A stretch of 64,000 bases of DNA from Faecalibacterium sp. I3-3-33 (GCF_023347295.1 NZ_CP094469.1:2170001-2234000); one strand, 5' to 3'; shown: positions 8,665 to 19,243, numbered from the stretch's first letter. Notes: generated by a model from the letters alone, not told the origin. Translations and numbers: made by a program.

Positions 8665-9570
8665 TTAAAAAAGGTCCAGCATATTGTCCAGATAGATTGC
8701 CTCCCGCACCTGCAGCTGGCATTCCGGCTTTATCATGTAGTAAAGCAGAAATTCCAGCACCAACGCGCTGCCAAGTCCCCTGCCCTCTATCTTAAACTGG
8801 GAAAAGCCTGCGGGCAGGTACCGCTGCCGGATGTCCTCTACCCCGATGAACCCGGGGCTGCGTAGCGCCTTGGAAAAACGATAGCCCCCGGCGGCATCCG
8901 GGGCAGCGCAGCGGTGGTCCGGGCAGTCCTCGCCCAGATTCTGGCGGCTGACCGTCTCGTAGCAGCGCTTGCGCTCGGTGCAGCCGAACCAGCAGCACTC
9001 GTTGCACAAAAACTCCACCTTGGCTTTTTGCTCCGGCGGCAGGGTGCGCAGCTGTTCCAGTGCCGGGTTCAGCCGGAAATCCGGCACCACATACCGGAAC
9101 TGCGGTTTTTCCACTTCCTGCCGCAAAAGCGTGAAATCGGTGAGCACCTTGGTGGTGGAGGACACCAGATACAACTCCGGCCAACGCTGTTGCAGATAGT
9201 CCGCCAGCAAATCAGAATGGACGATCACGCCGTTTGGCACACTGCCAGCTTTGGCAAACCGCTCACACAGGGCGTTGCACTGCGGGTCGGCAAGGTGCTG
9301 GGCCCGCAGCAGGGAGTTACTGAAGGTCAGCCGCCCGGAGATGCCGTATTCCCGCAATAGCGCCAGCACCTCGCGCGCAGCTGCCCCGCCGCTGGAAATG
9401 CGTCCCCCGCCCCAGATGCAGCCTGCCGGTGCACCGTAAATAGAGCCGATGGCGCACCAGTCGTAAAAATATTCCCGGTGCTCCCGATACAGCGGCAAAA
9501 ACCGGCGGTACAGCTCGTAAAACTCGAACAGGCCGGGCAGATGATAACAGGCAGCTGCGGGCTTTTCCAT
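8665..9570 (-). CDS. Cysteine-rich protein, possibly U32-peptidase-like TIM barrel
   Basis: A 301-residue cytoplasmic protein whose function I do not recognise with certainty. Two cysteine-rich stretches (CNECCWFGCTERKRC, then CPDHRC) could bind an Fe-S cluster, as in U32-family proteins such as UbiU/UbiV. The beta-alpha pattern (GRLTFSNSLL, GVIVHSDLL, LVSSTTKVL) would fit a TIM barrel. The start MEKPAAACYH is chosen because AGGAAAGGAA lies upstream; a longer in-frame start at 9690 lacks one. Confidence 0.6.
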   Translation of the reverse strand: MEKPAAACYHLPGLFEFYELYRRFLPLYREHREYFYDWCAIGSIYGAPAGCIWGGGRISSGGAAAREVLALLREYGISGRLTFSNSLLRAQHLADPQCNALCERFAKAGSVPNGVIVHSDLLADYLQQRWPELYLVSSTTKVLTDFTLLRQEVEKPQFRYVVPDFRLNPALEQLRTLPPEQKAKVEFLCNECCWFGCTERKRCYETVSRQNLGEDCPDHRCAAPDAAGGYRFSKALRSPGFIGVEDIRQRYLPAGFSQFKIEGRGLGSALVLEFLLYYMIKPECQLQVREAIYLDNMLDLF

Positions 9571-9652
9571 AGGGGTTCCTTTCCTGCAAAAAGGGAGCTG
9601 CTGCGTAAAAATGCTGTGCAGCGGCTCCCCTGTTTTTATCGTATTGCTTCTG

Positions 9653-10969
<1,317 letters not shown>

Positions 10970-11058
10970 AGGTTCCTCCTATGTTACTCTAAACAAGATA
11001 GACCCCGCAAAGACTTCCCCCGCCGGGGGAAACCTTTCAGCCTATCTCAGGGTTTCTT

Positions 11059-13998
11059 TTATTCTGCCTTTTCTGCGGCAGCCTCGTCCCGCTCGTCCAG
11101 TGCGGCAAACAGGCTGCGCAGACGGATGTTCACAGCACCGAGGTTTGTGATCTCGTCGATCTTCAGCTGGGTGTACAGCTTGTTGCCCCGCTGCAAAATC
11201 TCGCGGGTCTCGTCGGTGGTAATGGCATCCACGCCGCAGCCGAAGGACACCAGCTGCACCAGATCCATGTCCTTCTGGGTAGTGCAGTACTTGGCGGCGG
11301 CATACAGGCGGCTGTGGTAGGTCCACTGGTTCAGCACGCTGGTGGGGAACTTCTGCACCCGGTTGGAGATGCTGTCCTCGGTGACCACCGCAGCCCCGTG
11401 GCGGGTGATCAGATGGTCGATGCCGTGGTTGACCTCCGGGTCCACATGGTAGGGGCGGCCTGCCAGCACGATGATGCGCTTGCCCTGACGGCGCGCCTCG
11501 TCGATGATCTCGCTGCCCTTTACCCGAATCTTGGCCATGTGTGCCTCGTACTCCGCGTAGGCGGCATCGGCTGCGGCCTGCACCTCCCGCTCGGAGATGC
11601 CGCCAAAGTACTTGGGCAGCACCTCCTTTGCCATCTTGTGCACAAAGTCCTTCGGGCGGTGGATGCCCACATAATCATAGATGAACTTTTTGCCCTCCAG
11701 CTCCGGGCAGTTGCCTGCCAGAACCTCCGGGTAGTAGGCCACCACCGGGCAGTTATAGTGGTTATCGCCCAAGCCCTCGTCCACATTGTAGGTCAGGCAG
11801 GGGTAGAAGATGGCGTCCAGTTCCATCTGGCTCAGCGCCTTGATGTGGCCGTGGCTCAGCTTTGCCGGGAAGCAGGCGGTGTCACTGGGGATGGTGGCCT
11901 GTCCGGCCAGATACAGCCCGCGAGTGGACACCGGGCTGGTGTGCACCGCAAAGCCAAGGCTCGTCCAGAAGGCGTACCAGAAGGGCAGCAGCTCATAAAA
12001 GCCCAGACACAGCGGGATGCCGACGGAGCCGCGCTTACCGGGCACAGGCTTGTAGCTTGCCAGCAGCTGCTGCTTGTAGGCGTACAGGTTCAGACTGTTA
12101 TCCTCGCTTTTGCCGGTAACGGGCTTATCGCAGCGGTTGCCGGAGATGAACTTGCGGCCATCGGCAAAGGTGTTGACGGTCAGCTGGCAATGGTTGCCGC
12201 AGCCGCCGCACTTGACGCTGACCACCTGCTGTGCAAACTTTTCCAGCTCCTGCTCGTCCATCATGGCAGAGGTGGTCTGGTTGTTTTTATGGCTCTGGCG
12301 CAGGCCGTACAAGGCAGCGCCGTAAGCACCCATCAGACCGGCAATGTCCGGCCGGATGACCTCTACGCCCATCTCCTTTTCAAAGGCACGAAGCACGGCT
12401 TCATTATAGAAGGTACCGCCCTGCACCACGATCTTGCGGCCCAGCTCTTCCGGGCTGGAAGCGCGGATCACCTTGTACAGCGCATTCTTGACCACGCTGA
12501 TGGACAGGCCTGCGGAGATATTCTCAATGCTGGCACCATCCTTCTGCGCCTGCTTGACCGAGCTGTTCATGAACACGGTGCAGCGGCTGCCCAAGTCCAC
12601 CGGGCGGTCTGCGAACAGACCCAGCGCGGCGAACTCCTTGACGTCATAGCCCAGCGCCTGCGCAAAGGTCTGCAAAAAGCTGCCGCAGCCGGAGGAACAG
12701 GCTTCGTTCAGGAAGATGTTGCTGATGGCACCATCCTCGATCTTGAAGCACTTCATGTCCTGCCCGCCGATATCAATGATGAAGTCCACGTCCGGCATAA
12801 AGTACTTGGCAGCGGTAAAGTGCGCCACCGTTTCCACCAGACCGTAATCGCAGCGGAAAGCGTTCTTTACCAGCTCCTCACCGTAGCCGGTGGTGGTGAC
12901 GCTGGCCACCTGCAGCCCCGGATGCTCCTTATAGATCTTGAGCAGCTGTTCCCGGATGAGGGGCAGCGGATTGCCAAGGTTGGGCTGATAGTTGGTGTAC
13001 AAAATCTGGCTCTTTTCGTCCACTACCACCAGCTTGACGGTGGTAGAACCGGAGTCGATGCCGATATGCACCGGCCCGCAGTGGGCGCTGAAGGCCACGC
13101 GGGGCACGCTGTGGGACATGTGCCGTGCATGGAAAGCCTCGTACTCCTCCTTGCTGGCGAACAGCGGCGGCTCGCTGGCGTAGGTAGCGGTGGCGGCGTA
13201 CTTGTCCAGCGCAGCGGCCACCTCAGTGAGCACAAATTCCTTATCGGCATACAGAGCCGCGCCCAGTGCCACATACAGCAGGCTGTTCTCCGGGCAGGTG
13301 CCGGTCACGTTCAGCGCCTCGTCAAAACTCTTGCGCAGCACGGTGCTGAAGGTGAGCGGGCCGCCCAGATAAAGGATATTGCCCTTGATGGGGCGTCCCT
13401 GTGCCAGACCGGCGATGGTCTGGTTGACCACAGCCTTATAGATACTGGCGGCGATATCCTCGGTGCGGGCACCCTGATTGATCAAAGGCTGCACATCGCT
13501 TTTGGCAAACACGCCGCAGCGGGAGGCGATGGTATAGGTACGCTGCGCCTGCTCGGCGGCCTTGTTCATCTCATCGGCGCTCATCTTCAGCAGGGTAGCC
13601 ATCTGGTCGATGAAGGCACCAGTGCCGCCGGCACAGCTGCCGTTCATGCGCACCTCGGTGCCGTTGGTCAAAAACAAAATCTTGGCATCCTCGCCGCCCA
13701 GCTCAATGACGCAATCGGTCTGGGGCATAAAGCGCTTGACCGCCACACGGGTGGAGAACACCTCCTGCACAAAGGGCACACCGCAGCTGTCTGCCAAGCC
13801 CATACCGGCAGAGCCGGAGATGCTGAGCAGCGCTTTGCTGCCATGCAGCTGCTCGGCATCAATGCGCCGCAGCAGCTCCTGCGCCTTTTCCAGAATATGA
13901 CTATAGTGTCGTTCGTATGTAGAATATAGCAGTTCATCATGCTCGCCCAGTACCACACACTTGATAGTGGTACTGCCGATGTCAAGACCTACTCTCAC
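11059..13998 (-). CDS. Acyl-CoA dehydratase activase-related protein with two ASKHA domains
   Basis: A 979-residue BadF/BadG/HgdC-type ATPase. The first ASKHA domain starts VRVGLDIGSTTIKCVVLG (about 1-250) and has GSCAGGTGAF. The second starts VHIGIDSGSTTVKLVVVD (about 310-580) and has the cluster motif EACSSGCGSF. A DUF2229-like region follows (about 640-960). By family role it delivers ATP-driven electrons to the dehydratase encoded next. The GTG at 13998 is chosen over an upstream ATG because AGGAGG (14008-14013) precedes it by eight to nine bases. A good promoter and a structured 5' leader lie upstream. Confidence 0.85.
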   Translation of the reverse strand: MRVGLDIGSTTIKCVVLGEHDELLYSTYERHYSHILEKAQELLRRIDAEQLHGSKALLSISGSAGMGLADSCGVPFVQEVFSTRVAVKRFMPQTDCVIELGGEDAKILFLTNGTEVRMNGSCAGGTGAFIDQMATLLKMSADEMNKAAEQAQRTYTIASRCGVFAKSDVQPLINQGARTEDIAASIYKAVVNQTIAGLAQGRPIKGNILYLGGPLTFSTVLRKSFDEALNVTGTCPENSLLYVALGAALYADKEFVLTEVAAALDKYAATATYASEPPLFASKEEYEAFHARHMSHSVPRVAFSAHCGPVHIGIDSGSTTVKLVVVDEKSQILYTNYQPNLGNPLPLIREQLLKIYKEHPGLQVASVTTTGYGEELVKNAFRCDYGLVETVAHFTAAKYFMPDVDFIIDIGGQDMKCFKIEDGAISNIFLNEACSSGCGSFLQTFAQALGYDVKEFAALGLFADRPVDLGSRCTVFMNSSVKQAQKDGASIENISAGLSISVVKNALYKVIRASSPEELGRKIVVQGGTFYNEAVLRAFEKEMGVEVIRPDIAGLMGAYGAALYGLRQSHKNNQTTSAMMDEQELEKFAQQVVSVKCGGCGNHCQLTVNTFADGRKFISGNRCDKPVTGKSEDNSLNLYAYKQQLLASYKPVPGKRGSVGIPLCLGFYELLPFWYAFWTSLGFAVHTSPVSTRGLYLAGQATIPSDTACFPAKLSHGHIKALSQMELDAIFYPCLTYNVDEGLGDNHYNCPVVAYYPEVLAGNCPELEGKKFIYDYVGIHRPKDFVHKMAKEVLPKYFGGISEREVQAAADAAYAEYEAHMAKIRVKGSEIIDEARRQGKRIIVLAGRPYHVDPEVNHGIDHLITRHGAAVVTEDSISNRVQKFPTSVLNQWTYHSRLYAAAKYCTTQKDMDLVQLVSFGCGVDAITTDETREILQRGNKLYTQLKIDEITNLGAVNIRLRSLFAALDERDEAAAEKAE

Positions 13999-14030
13999 CT
14001 TGTTTTCCCTCCTAAGGACAAATAACCGGA

Positions 14031-14069
14031 GCATAACGCCCCGGCTGCCATGGCAAACAGCCGTTATGC
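14031..14069 (-). promoter_or_regulatory. Hairpin in the activase mRNA leader
   Basis: GCATAACG (14031-14038) pairs with CGTTATGC (14062-14069), with an inner GGCTG/CAGCC pairing. It ends about 20 nt upstream of the ribosome site. It could be regulatory, but no known riboswitch is recognised. Confidence 0.4.
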
Positions 14070-14186
14070 GGTAAAGACCCGCAACGGCAGCTCTCTCTTT
14101 TTAACAGCCCGCATCGCGCAGCTACGCTGTTTTTAGGCAGCGAGCACAGTAAAAAATGCAGCAAATGCGTTTTTGCATACATTATT

Positions 14187-14215
14187 ATTATAATCCAATC
14201 GCGGGCGGCATTCAA
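14187..14215 (-). promoter_or_regulatory. Sigma-A promoter for the activase-dehydratase pair
   Basis: On the minus strand TTGAAT (-35, 14210-14215), a 17-bp spacer and TATAAT (-10, 14187-14192). The predicted leader is about 180 nt. Confidence 0.65.
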
Positions 14216-14306
14216 TCCATGTTGTTTATTTTACACGAAAAAAATAGTATTTCTTGCTCAAAAGGCTGAACTTTTTGTGAACAAGTGTCTTTTTTCCCGC
14301 AAAAAA

Positions 14307-14333
14307 GCCGCCGCACAGAGTTTGTGCAGCGGC
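14307..14333 (-). terminator. Terminator of the TraX-family gene
   Basis: An 11-bp stem (14307-14317 with 14323-14333) whose one non-Watson-Crick pair is a G-U only on the minus-strand RNA. On that strand it is followed by six T residues. Confidence 0.75.
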
Positions 14334-14445
14334 CTTGTACCGGCGGGACATTTTGAATGGTTTCCGCGTGTGCTTTGGTTATTTCGAGCGGGAGCTCTCC
14401 CTACGATCTCACGCGTAAAAATGCCTTTGGAGCGCTCCGTTTTCC

Positions 14446-15222
14446 TTACCGGTTCACGAAATTCAGCACCAGCGCCAGCAGCAGCATGTGCACGGGGTAA
14501 AAGGCGTAGCAGGCGTACTGGAACGGTTTGCTGTGGTAGCCCTGCCGCCCGCGGTACAGCCAGATGGGCACCAGTGCCAGCAGCGCCAGCCCTTGCTGGC
14601 AAAGCTCAAAGTCCATGCCGAAGAGTTGAATGGGGTACATCAGCCCGCCCAGCAGCTCCACATTGACCCAGTACAGTGCTGCCAGCTGCCCCAGCAGGCA
14701 CCACCACTTGCGCCCGTGCCCGTGAAAAAAGTAGAAGATGAATACGGTCAGCACACCGGCACCGTAGTAGTCCACCATGCCCAGCGTGCCCAGCACCGCA
14801 CCTGCCACCACCACAAGGGCGGAGACCAGCAGGTACAGCGCTGTTTTCTGCTTTTTGCGCACGGTTTCCATCAGATGGATGCCCAGAATGCCCAGCAGCA
14901 GCGTCCAGATAACATTCTGGTGCACCGGGTAGAACCATGTGCCGCCGTACATCAAATCGAAGGGCACTTCTGAAAGCAGGGCAAACAGCAGCAGGCGCAG
15001 GGTGTATTTTTTCAGGTCATGGGTGTGGAAATAGCCCTCCACCGCCATAAAGGCAAAGATGGGAAACGCCACACGTCCCGCACAGGTCAGCCATTCCTGC
15101 GCAGGCAGCAACGTCGCCCACAGGTGGTCCATCAGCATCAGCACCATGGCAAGGATATGAAGAGCCGCTGCGCTCAGGTCAAAGCGGGTCGCAGCAGTGG
15201 AATGGATCGGTTTGGTTGACAT
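14446..15222 (-). CDS. TraX family membrane protein (putative acyltransferase)
   Basis: A 258-residue polytopic membrane protein with about eight hydrophobic segments. Features typical of the TraX family are the early HILAMVLMLMDHL segment, GRVAFPIFAFMAVEGYFHT, and the terminal YPVHMLLLALVLNF. TraX of the F plasmid acetylates pilin, but chromosomal Firmicutes copies are of unknown target. The second ATG (15222) is preferred because GAGG is seven bases upstream of it and only one base from the first ATG. It has no clear partner gene. Confidence 0.85.
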   Translation of the reverse strand: MSTKPIHSTAATRFDLSAAALHILAMVLMLMDHLWATLLPAQEWLTCAGRVAFPIFAFMAVEGYFHTHDLKKYTLRLLLFALLSEVPFDLMYGGTWFYPVHQNVIWTLLLGILGIHLMETVRKKQKTALYLLVSALVVVAGAVLGTLGMVDYYGAGVLTVFIFYFFHGHGRKWWCLLGQLAALYWVNVELLGGLMYPIQLFGMDFELCQQGLALLALVPIWLYRGRQGYHSKPFQYACYAFYPVHMLLLALVLNFVNR

Positions 15223-15333
15223 ACGCATACCTCGTCTTTGTCGAAATTTCGTTGTTCTGTCTGGAATACGAACGAGCCCCGCAAAGAATTGCAGCCCCGG
15301 CAGATTTTTCCCCGCCGGGGCTGGCTTTCTGCT

Positions 15334-15489
15334 TTATTTTTTCTGCTGCGAATACCCCAGACACAAAAAGGCGGAGCCAAGGCAGAGCCATACCACCGCC
15401 GTGGAGTGATTTTCGCCGGTAAAAAAGTTCAGCGCTGCGGCAAGAAAAAACAACAGCCCGCTGAGATAAAACAGATTGCATTTTTTCAT
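15334..15489 (-). CDS. Small two-helix membrane protein, unknown function
   Basis: A 51-residue protein, MKKCNLFYLSGLLFFLAAAL then a charged loop (FFTGENHST) and a second hydrophobic segment (AVVWLCLGSAFLCLG). GGAGGT lies seven bases before the ATG at 15489, which supports it as a real gene. It is flanked by a 20-bp hairpin upstream and a GC-rich hairpin downstream (about 15293-15332). Confidence 0.6.
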   Translation of the reverse strand: MKKCNLFYLSGLLFFLAAALNFFTGENHSTAVVWLCLGSAFLCLGYSQQKK

Positions 15490-15533
15490 AGAGCACACCT
15501 CCGGTGTCGGGTGATTTTTTATTGAATACAGAA

Positions 15534-15577
15534 TGGTGTTAAAGGCTTCCCCCGGACGGGGGAAGCCTTTAACACCA
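15534..15577. terminator. 20-bp perfect hairpin upstream of the 51-residue gene
   Basis: A perfect 20-bp stem (15534-15553 with 15558-15577) closes on a GGAC loop. It may end transcripts arriving from 16001-16639 on the minus strand, though no long T run follows. Confidence 0.5.
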
Positions 15578-15612
15578 GCCACAATTCCCTGTTTTATCAT
15601 TTAAGGCCTTTC

Positions 15613-15991
15613 CCACCGGCTATTTTGGATACGGCAAGCGCAGGGGCGGCTGCCATTTTACTCCGCGTGCAAAGGGGCGCAATGCACCCGGCACGCAGAA
15701 AGTGTGCGCCCGCAGCAGTCTGCGGGCAAAATTCATGAAGGGTGGCTTGCCTGCCTGCCCATGGAGACGTAAGCGCAAAAGCAGGAATGCGGGAAAAAGC
15801 AAGGGACGGTTTCGGCGAAAAAGCGTCTGGCGGTGGCGGAAAAGCCGAACGCAAGATTTTTTCATATTATGCTGGCTCGTAAGGTGAGCCGTACCAAAAC
15901 TTCCTTGCGGAAATGTGCAGCCTTATAGTTCATCTGCACCTGAACCGGCAGCCGTGCGCCCGGCGCTTGCCGCACCCAAAATAGCCGGTGG
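15613..15991. repeat. 379-nt non-coding block closed by a 29-bp inverted repeat
   Basis: Bases 15613-15641 and 15963-15991 are inverted copies with two mismatches, both of which would be G-U pairs in minus-strand RNA. Similarity continues inward with gaps. The interior contains more hairpins (for example GCCCGCAGCAGTCTGCGGGC at 15706-15725) and no credible gene. CATTTA lies outside both ends (15598-15603, 15998-16003). It is either a structured RNA or a MITE-like mobile repeat. Confidence 0.55.
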
Positions 15992-16000
15992 ATTGCTCAT

Positions 16001-16639
16001 TTAGTTTTTGGCGTTTTCCAGATAGGTCTCAAAGGCCTCGGCAAAGCTGGCGTTCACATCAAAGGGGACGGTGTAGTCCACCTTGGAGGTCACAAGGCAG
16101 AGGTCCAGCCGGTTGGAGGTCTCGTCTGCCTGCCGGTTCAGCTTACCCAGCGCCGCATGGATGACCTTGCGGTCGTAGTTGATGGTGGTCACCCGCTTCA
16201 CATCGCAGCAGTAGGAGATCTGGTTGCCCTCGGCGTTGAAGCGGTAGCCCGTACCCCCGCCGGAAAGCAGCTGCTCGGAGCTGCGCAGGTCGTTCATCCG
16301 CTTGAAGGTGCGGGCAATGCTCTGGCGCGCGGCGTTCAGACTGACCTCGCTGTCCATATCCATGTCCAGCGCATCCTTTGCCTTGCGGATGGCGGCAAAC
16401 AGGCGGCTCTTCTCCTCCAGCAGGTAGAGCATGAACCGGGCAATGTCGGTGATCTGCTCCGCATATTCGGTCTGTGCCGCGTCCATAACGGTCTCGTCCT
16501 CGGCCTCGGGCATCACCTTATGGCGCAGGTAGGTGTTGGCTACCTTGGTCACGTTGGCGTCGCAGTCCAGAATGCCCTGTGCCTCGTCCAGCAGGGACTG
16601 GAGCTTGTTCTGGTAACGGAATGCTTCCTTCAGGTTCAT
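16001..16639 (-). CDS. Conserved hypothetical protein, helical
   Basis: A 212-residue soluble protein I cannot assign. The first 100 residues look alpha-helical (MNLKEAFRYQNKLQSLLDEA, then EYAEQITDIARFMLYLLEEK). A central GGGTGYRFNAEGNQISYCCDVK stretch and a final beta-rich part follow. GGAGGG precedes the ATG. The stop codon lies ten bases from the 29-bp inverted repeat downstream, so its 3' end may be shaped by that structure. Confidence 0.65.
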   Translation of the reverse strand: MNLKEAFRYQNKLQSLLDEAQGILDCDANVTKVANTYLRHKVMPEAEDETVMDAAQTEYAEQITDIARFMLYLLEEKSRLFAAIRKAKDALDMDMDSEVSLNAARQSIARTFKRMNDLRSSEQLLSGGGTGYRFNAEGNQISYCCDVKRVTTINYDRKVIHAALGKLNRQADETSNRLDLCLVTSKVDYTVPFDVNASFAEAFETYLENAKN

Positions 16640-16720
16640 AGTCGTTCCCTCCGTCTTTTTTCTGCTTTCAGCTTACCACAGACTGCCCGCCTGCGCAAGC
16701 TTTCCGGCAAAACAGGCAAA

Positions 16721-16751
16721 ACGCCCGCTCCGGCATGACCGGGGCGGGCGT
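16721..16751 (-). terminator. Terminator of the 16797-17051 gene
   Basis: A GC-rich stem (ACGCCCGC...GCGGGCGT, 16721-16751, with an inner CCGG/CCGG pairing), flanked by T residues on the minus strand. Confidence 0.65.
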
Positions 16752-16796
16752 TTTGCTTTTGCTGTGACACTTATTGGGATAAGAGATTGGCATTAC

Positions 16797-17051
16797 TCAG
16801 CCGGCCACGCGCTCGGTGCGGCCTGCCTCCAGCATATAGCGCAGGAAGCCGGTCACGTCGGCGGGGTCGGTCACGGTGAGGTCAAAGCCCTTCTTGGGGG
16901 CAGTGTCCATCATCTGCAGCATGGAGCGTGCGGTAGCGTCCTTTTTCAGGTCGCAGGTCTTGCCGTTGTCCAGATGCAGCAGCACGCTGCCGTGGCTGGC
17001 AGAAAGCTGGCGCATGAAACGTTCCTTATCAAAATACTCGATACGAAGCAT
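16797..17051 (-). CDS. Small conserved hypothetical protein
   Basis: An 84-residue protein of unknown function (MLRIEYFDKERFMRQLSASH). It has no signal or membrane segment. AAGGAGG lies eight bases before the ATG, and a terminator follows. It is the last host gene before the integrated element. In the unoccupied chromosome it would stand divergent to the AraC-family gene now at 57980. Confidence 0.65.
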   Translation of the reverse strand: MLRIEYFDKERFMRQLSASHGSVLLHLDNGKTCDLKKDATARSMLQMMDTAPKKGFDLTVTDPADVTGFLRYMLEAGRTERVAG

Positions 17052-17295
17052 GGGAATACCTCCTTGATAAAATGGTTTATGTTACACTTGCCGTCCGGTC
17101 CTCTTTGGACTGGCGGCGGGAGAATAGCGGTTTTGCCCGGCAGTGGAAACGCTTGCACAGCTTGCGTCCCGGCCGCCTTGGTGCTATACTGAGCTTGGAA
17201 GCTCTGATAGGATAATACCACAAAACAATTGCAAATTATAGAACAGAACCGCATAGTATATGCAACAAAACCGGCATTGATAAAAAACATTCAAA

Positions 17296-17313
17296 ACATC
17301 GGTGTACAAGGGG
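17296..17313. other. Left attachment site of the large element
   Basis: ACATCGGTGTA here aligns with ACACCGTTGCA at 57943-57953. The element side (GTGTACAAGGGG) is the inverted partner of the right-end arm. Joined in a circle, the two arms would form a palindrome of 12-bp arms around CG with one mismatch. Confidence 0.6.
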
Positions 17314-17358
17314 TACAAACAAGATAAAATAGAAATGAGGGGCGATAGAGCGGAAATG

Positions 17359-18867
17359 TCAAATTTTCCACTCTATCTGAACACGGTCGCTGGTGGCCTT
17401 GATCGTAGAGATCAAACCATCGGCGGCTTTTCTTTTGTCGTCAAAATCTATGCTGTCCCAGTTGTCGAGATAATAGGATAACTTCTTTATCTGCTGGGGA
17501 GATATGGTTTCAACGCTCAATTCGGCGATTGCCTTTGAAATGGTCTGGCGTCGGGTGTCCAGTTCTTCAATTTTTTTGTTGGCGTAGGCAAGCAAGGTCG
17601 CATTGGCTCCGGTCAGCATATCCAGCAGCTTTTCAATTTCTGCCTCCACCTGTGCCAGCTCCACTTGATAGGCGGTCAGTTTCGGATTGACTTTTTCCTC
17701 TCTGCCGTGGAGTATCTGAAAGTCTTTGAATTTCTCCTGCATGGCCGAGAAAATGAATTGCTCAAATTCTTCTTTGCGGATTTTCCCGCAGCCCGGACAG
17801 CCTTTGTTTTCCGTCCGTTTGGTACAGCGGAAATATCCAGTGCTGTTTGGTACATGGGTGGCTTTCAGAGCATACCCACAATGCCCGCATTTGATTTTTC
17901 CGGCCAGCCAAGTGTTCTTCGGTTTCCGTCCCTGCTGGAAGGTGGTATTTGCCATAAGTTTTTTCCGGCATTTAAGCCATGTGTCAGAGGAAATGAGTGC
18001 TTCGTGGGGAGCGATAACAAGTATCTGGTCTTTTAAGCACCTGTCCTTGTCCTCCTTCACATCCCGCCCCTGATAGAGATAGCAGCCGTTTGTTCCGGCA
18101 AAGTCGGAAGCGTCATTGACAATCGCTGCGCCCTGGCTCTTGAAAAATTCGTACAGCTCCAAATCGGCCTGTGCGTAAACGGGGTTTCTTAAAAGCTGGG
18201 AAAGAAATGTACGGAACATGGATTTGCCATAAATTTTTATGTCATGTTCCTCGAAGTATCGGGTAATATCTCCGAAGGAGGTTTCCGGTTCAGCGTACAT
18301 TTCAAACATCAGCCGAACATGGTCGGCGGCTACGGGGTCGGCAACCATTTTCTTTGTGCGGATACCCTCTACCACAGTAGGCTCTAACTGATAACCGTAT
18401 GGTGCCTGTCCGCTCATGTGAAAGCCTTTCAGGCACCGTGAATAGTAGGCGTCTGTGACACGCTTCTGAATTGTCTCACGTTCAAGCTGGGCGAATACAA
18501 TGCAGATATTCAGCATGGCCCGGCCCATCGGGGTCGAAGTATCAAACTTTTCTGTGGATGATACAAACTCCACATCATACTCTTGAAACAGCTCCATCAT
18601 CGTTGCAAAGTCCAGAATAGAGCGGCTTATACGGTCCAGTTTATACACGATGACCCGCCTGACCTTTCCCTTGCGGATCTCGCCCAGCAGCTTTTGAAAC
18701 TCCGGCCTGTCCGTATTTTTACCGGAATAGCCTTTGTCCTTGAATACCCGGCAGCTCCCACCTTTCAATTCATACTTGCAAAAGTCGATCTGACTTTCAA
18801 TGCTGATACTGTCCTTGCGGTCTACTGACTGTCTTGCGTAAATACAATCTTCTCTGATAAATTCCAT
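17359..18867 (-). CDS. Large serine recombinase (TndX/TnpX type) of the large element
   Basis: A 502-residue recombinase that should integrate and excise the element. The resolvase domain (about 1-150) has the nucleophile in YARQSVDRKD (S14) and the YKLDRISRS and GRAMLNICIVFAQLERE motifs. The recombinase domain follows, then a zinc ribbon (CGHCGYALKA, CPGCG) and a coiled-coil tail, the standard large serine recombinase plan. The start MEFIREDC at 18867 has AAGGAG upstream. Its promoter shares a long conserved motif with a second promoter at 28.9 kb. Confidence 0.95.
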   Translation of the reverse strand: MEFIREDCIYARQSVDRKDSISIESQIDFCKYELKGGSCRVFKDKGYSGKNTDRPEFQKLLGEIRKGKVRRVIVYKLDRISRSILDFATMMELFQEYDVEFVSSTEKFDTSTPMGRAMLNICIVFAQLERETIQKRVTDAYYSRCLKGFHMSGQAPYGYQLEPTVVEGIRTKKMVADPVAADHVRLMFEMYAEPETSFGDITRYFEEHDIKIYGKSMFRTFLSQLLRNPVYAQADLELYEFFKSQGAAIVNDASDFAGTNGCYLYQGRDVKEDKDRCLKDQILVIAPHEALISSDTWLKCRKKLMANTTFQQGRKPKNTWLAGKIKCGHCGYALKATHVPNSTGYFRCTKRTENKGCPGCGKIRKEEFEQFIFSAMQEKFKDFQILHGREEKVNPKLTAYQVELAQVEAEIEKLLDMLTGANATLLAYANKKIEELDTRRQTISKAIAELSVETISPQQIKKLSYYLDNWDSIDFDDKRKAADGLISTIKATSDRVQIEWKI

Positions 18868-18915
18868 ATTGGGCTCCTTTCCTTGTTGGAATGGAGCTAC
18901 CAACCTTACAACTAT

Positions 18916-18960
18916 ATTATACCATCAGCAGCCCTGGACAACAATGTTGCGAATGATTAG
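18916..18960 (-). promoter_or_regulatory. Promoter of the recombinase gene with conserved upstream motif
   Basis: On the minus strand TTGTTG, a 17-bp spacer and TATAAT (18916-18921). Upstream and overlapping the -35 is CTAATCATTCGCAACATT, matched at identical spacing by the promoter at 28883-28927. The motif overlaps the stop codon of the 58-residue gene. Confidence 0.7.
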
Positions 18961-19133
18961 GGAAATCTGTCTCCATATTTGCGGAACACCTCATAAAGAC
19001 AACGCTCAATTTCTTTTTTGCGCTGTGCTTTCTCCTTCGGGGGAAGTACCGGCGTGAGGCTTTCCAGCACAATGATCTTCCCTTGAAATGCGACAGACTT
19101 TGTTTCTCGTTCATAAGTGACAGCTTGCGTCAT
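18957..19133 (-). CDS. Small hypothetical protein upstream of the recombinase
   Basis: A 58-residue protein (MTQAVTYERETKSVAF...) with a basic middle and a charged helical end. AAAGGAGG precedes the ATG at 19133, so it is probably translated. Its position just upstream of the recombinase is where excisionases or directionality factors are often found, but no helix-turn-helix is evident and the function is unknown. Confidence 0.55.
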   Translation of the reverse strand: MTQAVTYERETKSVAFQGKIIVLESLTPVLPPKEKAQRKKEIERCLYEVFRKYGDRFP

Positions 19134-19243
19134 TGAAAACCTCCTTTGTGAAAGTGCGTGTATATGCCTGCCTTTCCCACTTGTCCCGTGGGGAAATGTC
19201 AAAAGACGGCACCCAGCAGGTGCCGCCCTTTGAGCTTTCTCCA

